64,000 bases of DNA from an uncultured Candidatus Nitrosopumilus sp. (GCA_951812655.1 OX638319.1:372001-436000), one strand, 5' to 3'; shown: positions 42,284-51,300, counted from the first letter of the stretch. The notes: generated by a model not told the origin, from the sequence alone. Numbers and translations: made by a program.

Positions 42284-43321
42284 ATGGGCGGTTCTAAAAA
42301 TGTCTATGCGTCTGTAAAAGCATACAGCAAAAGAGGGAAATTGCTGACAAAGCCTGATTTTCAGACTCTCGCAGAGTCTAGAGATTTGGAAGAATTGATG
42401 ACTAGAATTAAGAATACGGTTTATGGAGACGCAGTATCTGAGATTCAAAAACCTTACACTTCACAAAGTATTGAATCAGCCCTCAGAAGTAGGTTGGCAG
42501 ATATACACTATTCAATTGCAAAAACATCAGGAAATTCCGGCGTTTTAGATGCATATTATATGAAATTCATTATTTCAAATCTAAAATTAATTTTAAAAGG
42601 AAAGATATTGGGAAAAGCCCAAGAAGAGATCGAATCACATGTGAATCTTCATGCAGAAGAATTAATCAAACAAAGAGATGTTGTGGTTAAAGCGCTAGTT
42701 GCCAAGGACTTTGAAGAGGCAGTTGCAAGCTTAAATTCAGTTCAATTTGCAGACGAGATTGCAAAAGCAGCCGCACTATACAACGAAAAAAAGAATCTTC
42801 AGATATTTGATACTTATTTTGATAAAATATTGTTACAACATTTAGCTGGTGCTATGAAGAATTATTCGGATAAGGAAGCTACAAAGATAGTTGCAATGGA
42901 CATTGACTTTTACAACATTCTAAGTGTGATCAGAGGGAAATTCTGGGGGTTGCAAGAAGAGCAAATTCAGGACCTAATCATTTCCACTAGTCCTCCTGCA
43001 AGAGAATTACTCGGTAGAATGATGGCAGCTACAACAGTTAGGGATGCGTTCAATGAGATATCAAGTACAAAATACAAGGACTTGGTTCCGCAGGTTGAAA
43101 ATGAATTGGACGCCATTGCTGAATTTGAGAGAGCATTTGAGATGTCGATATACAGCTCTTCATTAAGATCATTTACGAAGATGTTTAGCTTTGCAACTAT
43201 AGTGGGAATTACAAAGTTAACATCATTTGAAGTTAGAAATCTGGCAGCTATTGCTTTTGCGGTGGAACAAAAAATACCAACTGAGACAACAATGTCCAAG
43301 TTAATCCTAGAAGAAGAATAG
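42284..43321 (+). CDS. atpC: A-type ATP synthase subunit C
   Basis: A 345-aa all-helical protein matching V/A-ATPase subunit C/d: MGGSKNVYASVKAYSKRGKL at the start, the DIDFYNILSVIRGKFWGLQE motif near residue 205 and a C-terminal LTSFEVRNLAAIAFAVEQKI. It is the funnel linking the central shaft to the rotor ring. It stands 5.6 kb from the main ATP synthase genes, with its own strong Shine-Dalgarno AAGGAG at 42268-42273, 10 bases before the ATG. Confidence 0.92.
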   Translation: MGGSKNVYASVKAYSKRGKLLTKPDFQTLAESRDLEELMTRIKNTVYGDAVSEIQKPYTSQSIESALRSRLADIHYSIAKTSGNSGVLDAYYMKFIISNLKLILKGKILGKAQEEIESHVNLHAEELIKQRDVVVKALVAKDFEEAVASLNSVQFADEIAKAAALYNEKKNLQIFDTYFDKILLQHLAGAMKNYSDKEATKIVAMDIDFYNILSVIRGKFWGLQEEQIQDLIISTSPPARELLGRMMAATTVRDAFNEISSTKYKDLVPQVENELDAIAEFERAFEMSIYSSSLRSFTKMFSFATIVGITKLTSFEVRNLAAIAFAVEQKIPTETTMSKLILEEE

Positions 43322-43331
43322 GGTTTCAGAA

Positions 43332-43568
43332 ATGTTCAACTTTCCAAAGAAAAAAACTGAGATTTCTACCGAAGTGCTAGTCAGATTTATCTGGGTAAGT
43401 TCATTTTTGGCCATGATTTTTACGATTCCGCCATTATCAATATTTCTAGGAATTTATTTTCTAACGGGAGAACTCATAATAGGTGCAGTTATTGGTTTTG
43501 GAATCCATTTTGTCATTCTAGCCTTTTCGGGAAAGATTTCAAAAAGAATTACGAAATTGATGAGCTAA
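43332..43568 (+). CDS. Two-helix small membrane protein
   Basis: A 78-aa protein: basic N-terminus MFNFPKKKTEIS, two membrane helices (WVSSFLAMIFTIPPLSIFLG and IIGAVIGFGIHFVILAF) and a basic tail SKRITKLMS. It begins 10 bp after atpC and is probably co-transcribed with it. It may be an accessory subunit or assembly factor of the ATP synthase (an AtpI/Z-like role), but no homology was recognised. Confidence 0.65.
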   Translation: MFNFPKKKTEISTEVLVRFIWVSSFLAMIFTIPPLSIFLGIYFLTGELIIGAVIGFGIHFVILAFSGKISKRITKLMS

Positions 43569-43600
43569 GTATAAGAACACATACGTAGAACTGAAGTATC

Positions 43601-44248
43601 ATGATGGGGGATAGAGATTTCCGAAGCATTGTTGAAAATGCAATTAGTTCAATTGGAAAAGAGCTCAACATAGAGATTGATTCTGCAGACATTCAGACAA
43701 TTCATCTTCATGAGGTTGTGCAATGCCTTAGGCGTTCATACTATGACAGAATTGATCCTTTGGAAATTGAAAGAAGAGGATTCAGTGATCTGTTATCAGG
43801 ATTACTACGAAGATTGCAATACGGTAGCGAACCAAAGGAATTTGCCATTGAAGACATCAGACTAAAGGGCCAGGTAGACATGTTAGTAGATGATTCCATC
43901 ATGTTATTTAGAGGGACGGCTGGTGAGCTTGACAATCCTCTGGCAAATGATGTTTTGTATCTAAATGCATGTATGTGGATTTATGACAAGTCTGACGGAA
44001 TAATTGTGTACATTACGGGAGACAAAAAAGAGTCGACGTTTTCAATCTCGCGTAACAAAAAGATGTTTGAGGAGATAATACGAAGAGTCAGGGTTCTAAA
44101 CGATCTTCTTAAAGAACAAAAAATTCCCATCTTGGAGCCATCTACAGAGTGCTCAGAATGTCAATATTATGAAAGATGCTTTATGAAAAAGAAAAATGCC
44201 AAACATTTGGATCTGGCAGAAATGTTGGGATTTGGCAACAAAGAATAG
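43601..44248 (+). CDS. Cas4/RecB-like protein with Fe-S cysteines but degenerate nuclease motif
   Basis: A 215-aa protein. The N-terminal VVQCLRRSYYDRID resembles the Cas4 CPR-type segment (first cluster Cys), and the C-terminal CSECQYYERCFMKKK supplies three more Cys, a Cas4-like 4Fe-4S arrangement. GQVDMLVDD keeps the motif II Asp, but the following strand MLFRGTAGE lacks the Glu-x-Lys of active PD-(D/E)xK nucleases. VLYLNACMWIYD parallels the QxxxY helix. Nuclease activity is therefore doubtful. There are no CRISPR repeats or other cas genes in the window. Confidence 0.7.
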   Translation: MMGDRDFRSIVENAISSIGKELNIEIDSADIQTIHLHEVVQCLRRSYYDRIDPLEIERRGFSDLLSGLLRRLQYGSEPKEFAIEDIRLKGQVDMLVDDSIMLFRGTAGELDNPLANDVLYLNACMWIYDKSDGIIVYITGDKKESTFSISRNKKMFEEIIRRVRVLNDLLKEQKIPILEPSTECSECQYYERCFMKKKNAKHLDLAEMLGFGNKE

Positions 44249-44288
44249 AAAAGAAGTAGAAAAATGTTGTAAAGGAAAATTCCTTTGT

Positions 44289-44399
44289 TTAATCTAGTGG
44301 TTCCGGATGTCCTTTACCACGTAGAGCGAAACACACTACTGCTAGTGCAATTGCAACGCCCACTGCTGAGCCAAATGCGGCCATACCTGCTTCTGCCAT
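44289..44399 (-). CDS. 36-aa single-helix membrane peptide
   Basis: ATG 44399 to TAA 44289. MAEAGMAAFGSAVGVAIALA starts a small, Ala/Gly/Val-rich membrane helix ending VVCFALRGKGHPEPLD. A strong TATA box (TTATAAAAGC on the minus strand, 44422-44431) is centred 28 nt upstream of the ATG, which marks an expressed leaderless gene. The helix is rich in small residues with a short charged tail, like small subunits of membrane complexes. No family was recognised. Confidence 0.65.
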   Translation of the reverse strand: MAEAGMAAFGSAVGVAIALAVVCFALRGKGHPEPLD

Positions 44400-44421
44400 T
44401 TGATAAAAAACAATGAAACGG

Positions 44422-44431
44422 GCTTTTATAA
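44422..44431 (-). promoter_or_regulatory. TATA box for the 36-aa membrane peptide
   Basis: TTATAAAAGC on the minus strand, the best TATA match seen in the window, is centred 28 nt upstream of ATG 44399. It implies transcription starting at or next to the start codon. Confidence 0.65.
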
Positions 44432-44493
44432 CTTTGTCAATAATTTTACCCTAAAAACAAATTATCATAATTTTTTGATTTTATGATACTTGA

Positions 44494-45048
44494 TCATTTT
44501 GTAAATTCAAAGCTAAGAATATTTTCTTGACCGCTAGTCATTGAACTTAGATTGTAAAATACGTCGCCAGATACCCTCCAAGAAGCACTATCAGACTTTA
44601 AAATAGTCCATAATTCAGGAGTGTTTTCTGATCCTTTGAGCGTAATGGTATCTCTCAGAGTAATTGAATTCTCACCAAGAAGCGTATAGTAATTAGAACC
44701 AAACTCTACCATTCCAGTAGGTCTACTTCCTATTTCACCACCAGCGATTTGTTCTGAATCAGAATAATCAGTGGCAAACAACTGATAATCCATGGTCTGA
44801 ACTATTACAGAACGTGGATTCGGGTTTGAAATTACAAATGCAATTTCTATCACCGCAGATCTCTCAGAAATTTTTTCAACATAGATATCATCTAATTCAA
44901 TCTGAAGAGGCAGGGCTTCAGAAATATTCTGAGGTGCAGGAATGTTTTCCTGAGATGGGATTACCATCGTAGGCCCAGCCAACAAAATTCCACCTAAAAT
45001 AATCACAAGTGCTGCAACTGCAATTCCTACAAAAATTTTAGGATTCAT
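44494..45048 (-). CDS. Membrane-anchored LEA14/WHy-like protein
   Basis: A 184-aa protein. One N-terminal membrane helix (IFVGIAVAALVIILGGILLA) precedes an extracellular beta-sandwich with AFVISNPNPRSVIVQTMDYQ (about residues 71-90), the hallmark Asn-Pro-Asn of LEA14/WHy domains. Such domains occur in stress and envelope proteins of archaea; the binding partner is unknown. It is divergent from the 45100 gene. Confidence 0.75.
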   Translation of the reverse strand: MNPKIFVGIAVAALVIILGGILLAGPTMVIPSQENIPAPQNISEALPLQIELDDIYVEKISERSAVIEIAFVISNPNPRSVIVQTMDYQLFATDYSDSEQIAGGEIGSRPTGMVEFGSNYYTLLGENSITLRDTITLKGSENTPELWTILKSDSASWRVSGDVFYNLSSMTSGQENILSFEFTK

Positions 45049-45099
45049 ACCCTCACATTTCCTCTTGACATCTTAAATGTTGAGATAGTTATTATACCA

Positions 45100-45474
45100 T
45101 TGCAGACGAAAAAATCTGTGCAGTATTTTCAAGCAGTCCAAAAAGGAAAGATAAGAGCAAACAAGTCGCAGATGAAGATGTTCGATGTAGCTGGATTTGG
45201 CATGTTGACTCTGACAACCAAAAAAATTGATGGGAAATTTCATCCAGTTGGAGAAGAGGAATACACAGCCGTAATAAACTCCGAAGACGGACATGTGGCA
45301 ATAATTGTGGACGGAGACGGTTTTACAAAGGCCCAATCAAAAGCCGTAGGAAAAGAAGAGGCTATAACAATCTACAAAAAACTAAGGGATTCAGGAATGC
45401 AGGAATATCCTAAAAAAGAGGTCCAGATTTGGTCTCAAGCGAGACCTACAATTCAAAACGAAGATTCTCAATGA
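45100..45474 (+). CDS. Hypothetical soluble protein
   Basis: A 124-aa protein that starts at TTG 45100 as MQTKKSVQYFQAVQKGKIRA. A beta-rich core follows (FDVAGFGMLTLTTKKIDGKF, GHVAIIVDGDGFT) and a basic tail. No family was recognised. CTTAAATGT near 45072-45080 would place transcription close to the TTG start. It ends 11 bp before the convergent pyrH stop. Confidence 0.6.
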   Translation: MQTKKSVQYFQAVQKGKIRANKSQMKMFDVAGFGMLTLTTKKIDGKFHPVGEEEYTAVINSEDGHVAIIVDGDGFTKAQSKAVGKEEAITIYKKLRDSGMQEYPKKEVQIWSQARPTIQNEDSQ

Positions 45475-45485
45475 CTGTTTTGACG

Positions 45486-46160
45486 CTATAGCTTAATTTC
45501 GGTGCCAACATTGCCACCTTTAATTGCCTTTTCAATGATTTTCGGATCAGCCTTTAGGATTCTTGTTTTAATTCTAGATCGTTCAATAATTTTTAATGCG
45601 ACAATGTCCATCAAATCGTAACCACCAGCTACAGAATCTTCGTGCACTAGCATATTTTTCAAATTCTTCATTTCAATTCGTTTGAATTTTTTTGCCTGTT
45701 TGAATTTATTTGGATCCATGTCATATACACCATCTACATCAGTAGCATTGAGAAATTGCTCAGCTTTAACTTTTTCAGCTATTAGTGCAGCAGTGCCATT
45801 AGTACTCTGTCCAGGATGCAATCCTCCAGCGACAACAATTAATCCGTCATCTACCGCATGCTTTACCTCTTGCAAAGTGGTGGGCGGATGTGAATAGACC
45901 TTATTTTTCAATGCATAAATCAACAGTTTTGCGTTTAATCTAGAAATTTCAATTCCCAGTTCATCAAGCGTTGATTCATCTGCTCCAGAGGATCGTGCAT
46001 GAGAAATATAATGTCTCGCGATAATACCCCCTCCGGCAATCACAATGGGTTGACAAATCTTACTAATTTTTACCAAAAACTCAGCATAATCCTTTAAAAG
46101 TTTGACATTTTCAATGCTAAAAATTCTTCCCGATAACTTGATTACAATTCGTTTTTTCAT
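45486..46160 (-). CDS. pyrH: Uridylate kinase (UMP kinase)
   Basis: A 224-aa amino-acid-kinase-fold enzyme of the archaeal UMP kinase group. Features are [11 protein letters not shown] at the N-terminus, the [13 protein letters not shown] loop near residue 44, [20 protein letters not shown], and [20 protein letters not shown], which positions the nucleotide. It phosphorylates UMP to UDP. It overlaps the HD-domain gene by 4 bp, as the last gene of a three-gene nucleotide operon. Confidence 0.92.
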   Translation of the reverse strand: MKKRIVIKLSGRIFSIENVKLLKDYAEFLVKISKICQPIVIAGGGIIARHYISHARSSGADESTLDELGIEISRLNAKLLIYALKNKVYSHPPTTLQEVKHAVDDGLIVVAGGLHPGQSTNGTAALIAEKVKAEQFLNATDVDGVYDMDPNKFKQAKKFKRIEMKNLKNMLVHEDSVAGGYDLMDIVALKIIERSRIKTRILKADPKIIEKAIKGGNVGTEIKL

Positions 46161-47392
46161 TTTAGATCACCAAGTATTGATTTTGCGGCAATTTCAACTT
46201 TCTTTCTGTTCTTTTGATTCGTATAGATTCTAAGTATGTTCATGAATCCAGAAATGGCAGAAACTACAGGGATTTCCGAAATGGGCATCTCTTTAGCAGA
46301 TGATTTTCCAACATTGTTTGTAATCAAGATTATCGACTTTGACTCATTTTTTGACGGAGCCAATGGGATAGAGGGGGTGACAGAGCTATCTACGAAGATT
46401 TCATTTTCGTCGATTTTAGATTTTCTGGAAAGATCTACTCTGAGTTCATCTGTTCGCATTTTTTTCAGATTTGTCTGACTGGTAAAAATTCTCTCAAATG
46501 CACATTTAAGCAATTTTCTGTTTTGATAGTCATTTGCAATTTGTCTTGAACGTTTTAGTTTGGGAGATTTTGAAGAGATGATCGAAGACAATACGAACTC
46601 ATCAGTCATATTAATGAACTCATTTAGATTAAAAGATGTGAAGCCAAACTCATCATCAGCCAACCTTAATGCTTGAATGAGCATTACTTCTGCAGCTCTT
46701 ACAGTTTTATGAAAATACACAGCCTTGAACATCTGGTATCTAGAATGCATCATGGATTCAAAAGAATACAATGCAGAACGCTCCAATGCAATTTTTTTCT
46801 TATGAACGCTAAGAGATTCCGTTATTCTCTTGTAGTCAACCTTTGCATGTTCAGCTCCAGTAAAATAACCGTCTCTGAGAAGATAATCCATCATATCTGC
46901 ACTCAGTGCGCCAGAAACAATTTCATTCAAATATTGGAATTTTGACTCTCCAAACGCAATTTTTGAAATTAGTTTTTTGTCAAATCCGGTTTTTGACAAT
47001 ATGTCGCCGATTTCAGAATTAAGGATTATTTTCTTGCCATAATCCTCATGTGAGATTTTTTTTTCTTGAATTATTTCTTCAAACATATGAGAAAATGGTC
47101 CATGACCAACATCATGCAGCAATCCTGCAATTCGTAACATTTGAATATCATCAGAATTTAGAAATCCCTTTTCGTTTAATGCAAATCCGGCTTGACTTGC
47201 AATATGCATCACTCCCAAGGAATGCTCAAATCTGCTATGTTGAGCTGCAGGATAAGTCAAATGTGCGCCAGAAAGCTGTCTAATTCTTCGTAATCTCTGA
47301 AAAATGGGACTATCTATTATGGGTAGTTCATAGTCGTATACACGAATAAAGTCATGAATTGGATCTACTATATCCAGATAATTTTTCTTCAT
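46157..47392 (-). CDS. HD-domain phosphohydrolase (SAMHD1/dGTPase-like)
   Basis: A 411-aa protein. The metal-binding set is visible: His in [14 protein letters not shown] (about residues 53-66), HD in [16 protein letters not shown] (about 93-108) and the later Asp in [19 protein letters not shown]. This is the family of SAMHD1-like dNTP triphosphohydrolases, which split dNTPs to deoxynucleosides. It is sandwiched with 4-bp overlaps between tmk and pyrH, supporting a role in nucleotide-pool control, but the exact substrate is inferred. Confidence 0.87.
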   Translation of the reverse strand: MKKNYLDIVDPIHDFIRVYDYELPIIDSPIFQRLRRIRQLSGAHLTYPAAQHSRFEHSLGVMHIASQAGFALNEKGFLNSDDIQMLRIAGLLHDVGHGPFSHMFEEIIQEKKISHEDYGKKIILNSEIGDILSKTGFDKKLISKIAFGESKFQYLNEIVSGALSADMMDYLLRDGYFTGAEHAKVDYKRITESLSVHKKKIALERSALYSFESMMHSRYQMFKAVYFHKTVRAAEVMLIQALRLADDEFGFTSFNLNEFINMTDEFVLSSIISSKSPKLKRSRQIANDYQNRKLLKCAFERIFTSQTNLKKMRTDELRVDLSRKSKIDENEIFVDSSVTPSIPLAPSKNESKSIILITNNVGKSSAKEMPISEIPVVSAISGFMNILRIYTNQKNRKKVEIAAKSILGDLK

Positions 47393-47991
47393 ATCTCAAG
47401 ATTCTTGGGAAGTGTCTTTAGAATTTCTTCGTGGATTTCCGCTTTAGATTTTGATGCGTCTATGATTTTCCAACGCTTTTTCTTTGCAGTTGTGTGATAG
47501 ATTTCAGATATTTTTCTTGAAAATTCTTCATTTTTCTCAAACTTGTCCCTTTTCATTACTTTGCCTTTTTCGTTTCGGGGGGATCTTGAAAAGGATTCTT
47601 TTTGTGTTACGTCAAGTAAAATTACAAGATCAGATTTTGGAAGACCAGCATCTAGGCTCTCAAGCCATTTGTGCTTCATGCCATTGGCAAGGCCATAAAT
47701 CAAATTTGAGTGGTAGTATCGATTCATGATCAGAACAGAATTTTTCTCTTTGGCTTTTAAAATCTCATCAAGCTTTTCCCATCGATTAGCAGACAAGAGA
47801 CAGTGTATTACTTGGGGAGGAAACTTTCGTTTTTCATCCAAATATTTTCTAATTTCTTTTCCTATAGGCGTATCGTAATCTGGAAAATGAAAGAGCTTTG
47901 TTTTGATCTTTCTTTTTTTTAGTGCTTTTTCCAACATGATAGACTGGGTAAGTTTACCTGCCTGATCTCCACCCTCAATCACAATAATCAT
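47389..47991 (-). CDS. tmk: Thymidylate kinase
   Basis: A 200-aa P-loop kinase. The P-loop is IVIEGGDQAGKLTQSIML, with the unusual Gln-Ala-Gly-Lys-Leu variant; the DR-type motif appears as MNRYYHSNLIYGLANG, and LILLDV-type sequence VILLDVTQKESFSRSP gives the Walker B strand and lid. It converts dTMP to dTDP. First gene of the tmk-HD-pyrH operon, with ATGA-type 4-bp overlaps between the genes. Confidence 0.9.
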   Translation of the reverse strand: MIIVIEGGDQAGKLTQSIMLEKALKKRKIKTKLFHFPDYDTPIGKEIRKYLDEKRKFPPQVIHCLLSANRWEKLDEILKAKEKNSVLIMNRYYHSNLIYGLANGMKHKWLESLDAGLPKSDLVILLDVTQKESFSRSPRNEKGKVMKRDKFEKNEEFSRKISEIYHTTAKKKRWKIIDASKSKAEIHEEILKTLPKNLEI

Positions 47992-48193
47992 AGGTTACCA
48001 AAGTAAAAAATTCATTGATTAAAAATCTATCAGAATAAGACTTTACTTCACAGTGTCAAAAAGTTCATTTGGAAATAAAAAATAGTTTGATTCTAAATAG
48101 CTTACTCAAGGGTTTTACGTTTAGTAGAATCATGTTACAGTATTAAACGGATGTATTAGCGGTGTTGTTTCTTTTGAATTAGATCTCAAACAT

Positions 48194-48649
48194 TCATTTA
48201 CATTCACTAGCCCACAACTCAAATGTAAATTCACTATTATCACAATGTCTAACATCCACCATTGCGTAATTATTGAATACCATCTCAGCATTCATACTCA
48301 TTCCATTACAATGTACCTGTGCTACAATTCCATCATCAGACCCTTGCAGCTGTCCATCATCCTCATCTACGGTTATCTTAGATCCAATAGGACAAATAGC
48401 CTCAAGGAATATTTTGGAATTTTCTCCTTCGTTCTCATCTAATTCAGGAGCCAAAACCAATGAGAAGTGAATTGAATTGTTATCAGAGTTTTTTATCGTG
48501 TCTCCATCAATAACTGTGAGTAGGGTTGATTCGTAACATGCTCCTTTATCATTTGAGCATTGTAATTGCGTTGGAGGAGAGATTGGAATCACCAGCATTA
48601 CAGCAACAGCAACTCCCAGAATTATCGGAGTAATCAATTTTTTATTCAA
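48194..48649 (-). CDS. Exported SNase-like protein lacking nuclease residues
   Basis: A 151-aa protein with an N-terminal membrane/signal helix (ITPIILGVAVAVMLVIPIS). VIDGDTIKN, near residue 46, is the opening motif of staphylococcal-nuclease folds, and the following strands (IHFSLVLAPEL, GSKITVDEDDG, GIVAQVHCNGMSMNAEMV) align with that fold. The catalytic Arg of the RLxxIDxPE strand is replaced by Ser, and no Arg follows the DDG turn, so activity is doubtful. Paired Cys suggest an extracellular location. Confidence 0.6.
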   Translation of the reverse strand: MNKKLITPIILGVAVAVMLVIPISPPTQLQCSNDKGACYESTLLTVIDGDTIKNSDNNSIHFSLVLAPELDENEGENSKIFLEAICPIGSKITVDEDDGQLQGSDDGIVAQVHCNGMSMNAEMVFNNYAMVDVRHCDNSEFTFELWASECK

Positions 48650-48759
48650 TTTTTTTGATTGCTTTGACGGTGATTTATCATATTCTGAATGCCACTGAGA
48701 TCGACATCTTTGTCAATATCGTCAAGATTTATAACCAAAAATCAGGTATACAACTCAAA

Positions 48760-49140
48760 ATGGGATTAATGAAAGAAGTAATCAAGGAGATCGGAAACAA
48801 GTCAAGGGAATTCTATGAGTTTGTTTTGCCTCCAATTGACATGTATCTTACTGAAGACAGTCTCAAGGTAATAATCGACATTCCAGGATTTACAAAAGAT
48901 GACATCAAGATGACATTGTGCCAAGATGTACTTTCAATCAAGGCTCAAAAAACACCAGACGAAAAAGAATCAGAGAGATTGATTTCAAACCAAAGACCGA
49001 ATGTGATTGACAAAAAAGTCAGACTTCCAGTAGACATTAACCAAGGAGAGGAGAAAATCGAGTCTGCAAAATATGAGAACGGAATACTTACGTTAATTAT
49101 CCCCGTTGCAAAGAAAGGCAAAGATATTTCGATAGAATAA
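48760..49140 (+). CDS. Small heat-shock protein (Hsp20/alpha-crystallin)
   Basis: About 126 aa from ATG 48760. The alpha-crystallin domain runs from PPIDMYLTEDSLKVIIDIPG to ENGILTLIIPVAKKG, with GFTKDDIKMTLCQDVLSIKA in the middle. The IPV near the C-terminus is the oligomerisation motif. It is an ATP-independent chaperone that binds unfolding proteins. TTTATAA at 48728-48734 lies 29 nt upstream of this ATG; the in-frame ATG at 48655 would place the TATA box inside the gene, so the shorter start is preferred. Confidence 0.9.
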   Translation: MGLMKEVIKEIGNKSREFYEFVLPPIDMYLTEDSLKVIIDIPGFTKDDIKMTLCQDVLSIKAQKTPDEKESERLISNQRPNVIDKKVRLPVDINQGEEKIESAKYENGILTLIIPVAKKGKDISIE

Positions 49141-49144
49141 TCAA

Positions 49145-50689
49145 TTAGAATTTTCTCAGCAATACAGAAATTCCCATCATGATGCCAGAAGCAGTGATTC
49201 CAGCCAGACCAATAGATTCATTGGTTTGATATAAGACTGCGGAACCTACAAAAACTGCGGATGCAAAAATGCTTCCTCCAATTAAAACCACAGGCTTTTT
49301 CTTTTTCATGTGAAACTTAAATTCCCCCATAAGCTGTTCCATTTCGGGTCCAATCCTTAAAGCTGTATCAATTGATTTTGAGAAACTGTCAAAAGAATTC
49401 TTTAGCTCTTTTACATAAGCTCCCATAATTAAATTTTCTTCCTGAAGAATATTTTTTAGGACTTTGACAAACTTGAAATCAACATCATGCGTTTTGTAAA
49501 TTCCTTCAATGATTGATGCCATTCTCATGTACAAGGCCAGGTTTTTTGGCAAAACAAACGGAAACTTGCTCATGGTTTGGTTAGCGAGCTCCATCAAGCT
49601 TTGCACTTCCATTTCATCAGGTTTGTCACCATGCATTGCACGAATGGAAAGCTCAATTCCCTTTTCAATCACAGATCTGTTATGTCCAGGAATCAACATC
49701 TGAAGATCATTCATGGCATTAACTACTCTAGGGGGGTTTTTCTCAACCAATGCAAGATACAACCTAATCAGTTTGAATCGAGTCTCATCATTTATCTTTC
49801 CAACCATTCCATAGTCATACAAAATGAGCTTCCCATCGTCAGTTACTGCAATATTTCCAGGGTGAGGATCCGCGTGAAAAATTGAGTGCTTTAAAAGCAT
49901 GGTAAAAAAGACATTATGAACGTCAATAACCAGCTGTTCTCGGTCAATGCCTTTCTCCTCAAGGGCCTGAACATCTGTAACTTTGATTCCAGGAAGATAT
50001 TCCATCGTTAGGACATTTTTTGAAGAGAGATCATCAAATACGGATGGTACAATCACCTGACTGCTTCCCTCCATGTCATTTTTTATACGTTTGAGATTTT
50101 CTGATTCAATGGTATAATCCATCTCTTCATAAACAGTTTCTATAAATTGAGAGAGCATGGCTTTTGCCGAATAACGTAGATTCGGATCAACGAATCTCAA
50201 CGCCAATGGAAGGATTTTTTTTAAGACTTTAAGATCTTGCTCCACTACTTTTTCAATACCGGGTCTTTTCACTTTAACAACGATTTGTTGACCAGAAACA
50301 GAACCCCGATAAACTTGTCCAATTGAGGCACCAGATATAGAGTTTGGATCTATTTCATCAAATGTTTCGTCTATTGGGCCAAGATCTTTTTCAATAATTG
50401 GCTTTACTTGTGTAAAAGGTGTGACAGGTACATTGTCCTGTAGTTTTGAAAGCTCTTCCAAATAAGGTTGAGGCAGGATATCAGCTCTTGAAGAGAGCCA
50501 TTGACCTAATTTTATGTAGACGGGTCCCAACGATATGAACGCATCGAGGGCCTTTTGCGCATTTTTTCTAAATTGTTCTAAATCAATTTCATTTTTCTTT
50601 TGGTTTATCCAAATTTTTCTATCTTTACGTAATGCTAAAACCGATGGGAATAATTTGATGAGTATTTGAATTGTTCTAAAAATCGACAT
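49145..50689 (-). CDS. ABC1/UbiB-family atypical kinase
   Basis: A 514-aa protein. The KxGQ motif (VYIKLGQWLSSRADILP) lies near residue 60, VVKVKRPGIEKVV holds the nucleotide Lys, IFHADPHPGNIAV and LILYDYGMV are the catalytic and metal loops, and two C-terminal membrane helices close the protein. UbiB proteins are ATPases tied to isoprenoid-quinone or lipid metabolism; here menaquinone or lipid handling is plausible. The start is 5 bp after the small membrane protein gene, so the two are co-transcribed. Confidence 0.92.
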   Translation of the reverse strand: MSIFRTIQILIKLFPSVLALRKDRKIWINQKKNEIDLEQFRKNAQKALDAFISLGPVYIKLGQWLSSRADILPQPYLEELSKLQDNVPVTPFTQVKPIIEKDLGPIDETFDEIDPNSISGASIGQVYRGSVSGQQIVVKVKRPGIEKVVEQDLKVLKKILPLALRFVDPNLRYSAKAMLSQFIETVYEEMDYTIESENLKRIKNDMEGSSQVIVPSVFDDLSSKNVLTMEYLPGIKVTDVQALEEKGIDREQLVIDVHNVFFTMLLKHSIFHADPHPGNIAVTDDGKLILYDYGMVGKINDETRFKLIRLYLALVEKNPPRVVNAMNDLQMLIPGHNRSVIEKGIELSIRAMHGDKPDEMEVQSLMELANQTMSKFPFVLPKNLALYMRMASIIEGIYKTHDVDFKFVKVLKNILQEENLIMGAYVKELKNSFDSFSKSIDTALRIGPEMEQLMGEFKFHMKKKKPVVLIGGSIFASAVFVGSAVLYQTNESIGLAGITASGIMMGISVLLRKF

Positions 50690-50694
50690 TAGAT

Positions 50695-51069
50695 CTACTC
50701 CAAATAGCTTTTAATTTTTTTTGTTCCAACATATCCCAGATAACCAGAAGCAATTGAAAGAATAGTTCCCAAGATTAAAGACGAATTTTTGTTACTATGT
50801 TTTTTTGTAATTTGTGAACCAGTAAAAACAGCACACGCCAAACCAATCAAAAATTCAGGTGCATCATTAACTAGATGTCCCAAAGGATCTTTTCTTGGAT
50901 CGATTTTGTCAGTATGAACTAAAAATTTATCAGCGTATTCTCTTATGTGTAAATTTCCATATCTATATTGTCTGTCTGCACCGTTATTTTGTCCCAAAAG
51001 AGTTTCTTGTGCCCCTTCCAACATAAATTCACGTAACTCTTTTGGAACTTCTATCTCATCACCTGGCAT
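50695..51069 (-). CDS. Small membrane protein upstream of UbiB
   Basis: A 124-aa protein: soluble N-terminal half (EVPKELREFMLEGAQETLLG, then HIREYADKFLVHTDKIDPRK) and two C-terminal membrane helices (APEFLIGLACAVFTGSQI and LILGTILSIASGYLGYVG). No family was recognised. The 5-bp gap to ubiB and the matching C-terminal hairpin suggest that the two proteins work together at the membrane. Confidence 0.65.
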   Translation of the reverse strand: MPGDEIEVPKELREFMLEGAQETLLGQNNGADRQYRYGNLHIREYADKFLVHTDKIDPRKDPLGHLVNDAPEFLIGLACAVFTGSQITKKHSNKNSSLILGTILSIASGYLGYVGTKKIKSYLE

Positions 51070-51300
51070 GATCGCAAGATCAAGTAATTGCTTATAATCT
51101 TACGGTCTAAAAAACTCGTACGCATAAGATGATAACATGTTTCTGAGGTTAATTTAGTCAAGTTTAGCACGAATAAATTCAAATTCTTCACGCATGATTT
51201 TTACATTAATAGTTTTGAAATTTGATTATTAGCAATCAAAAAAGTAGAAAAATTAATTTTTGGATAATAATTCAACGTTGAGAAAACAATGCCCAATACA

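Noticed and set aside
51125-51155. C/D-box guide RNA (ATGATAA ... TTCTGAGG)
   Set aside because: The C box has a mismatch, the guide interval is too short and there is no terminal stem.
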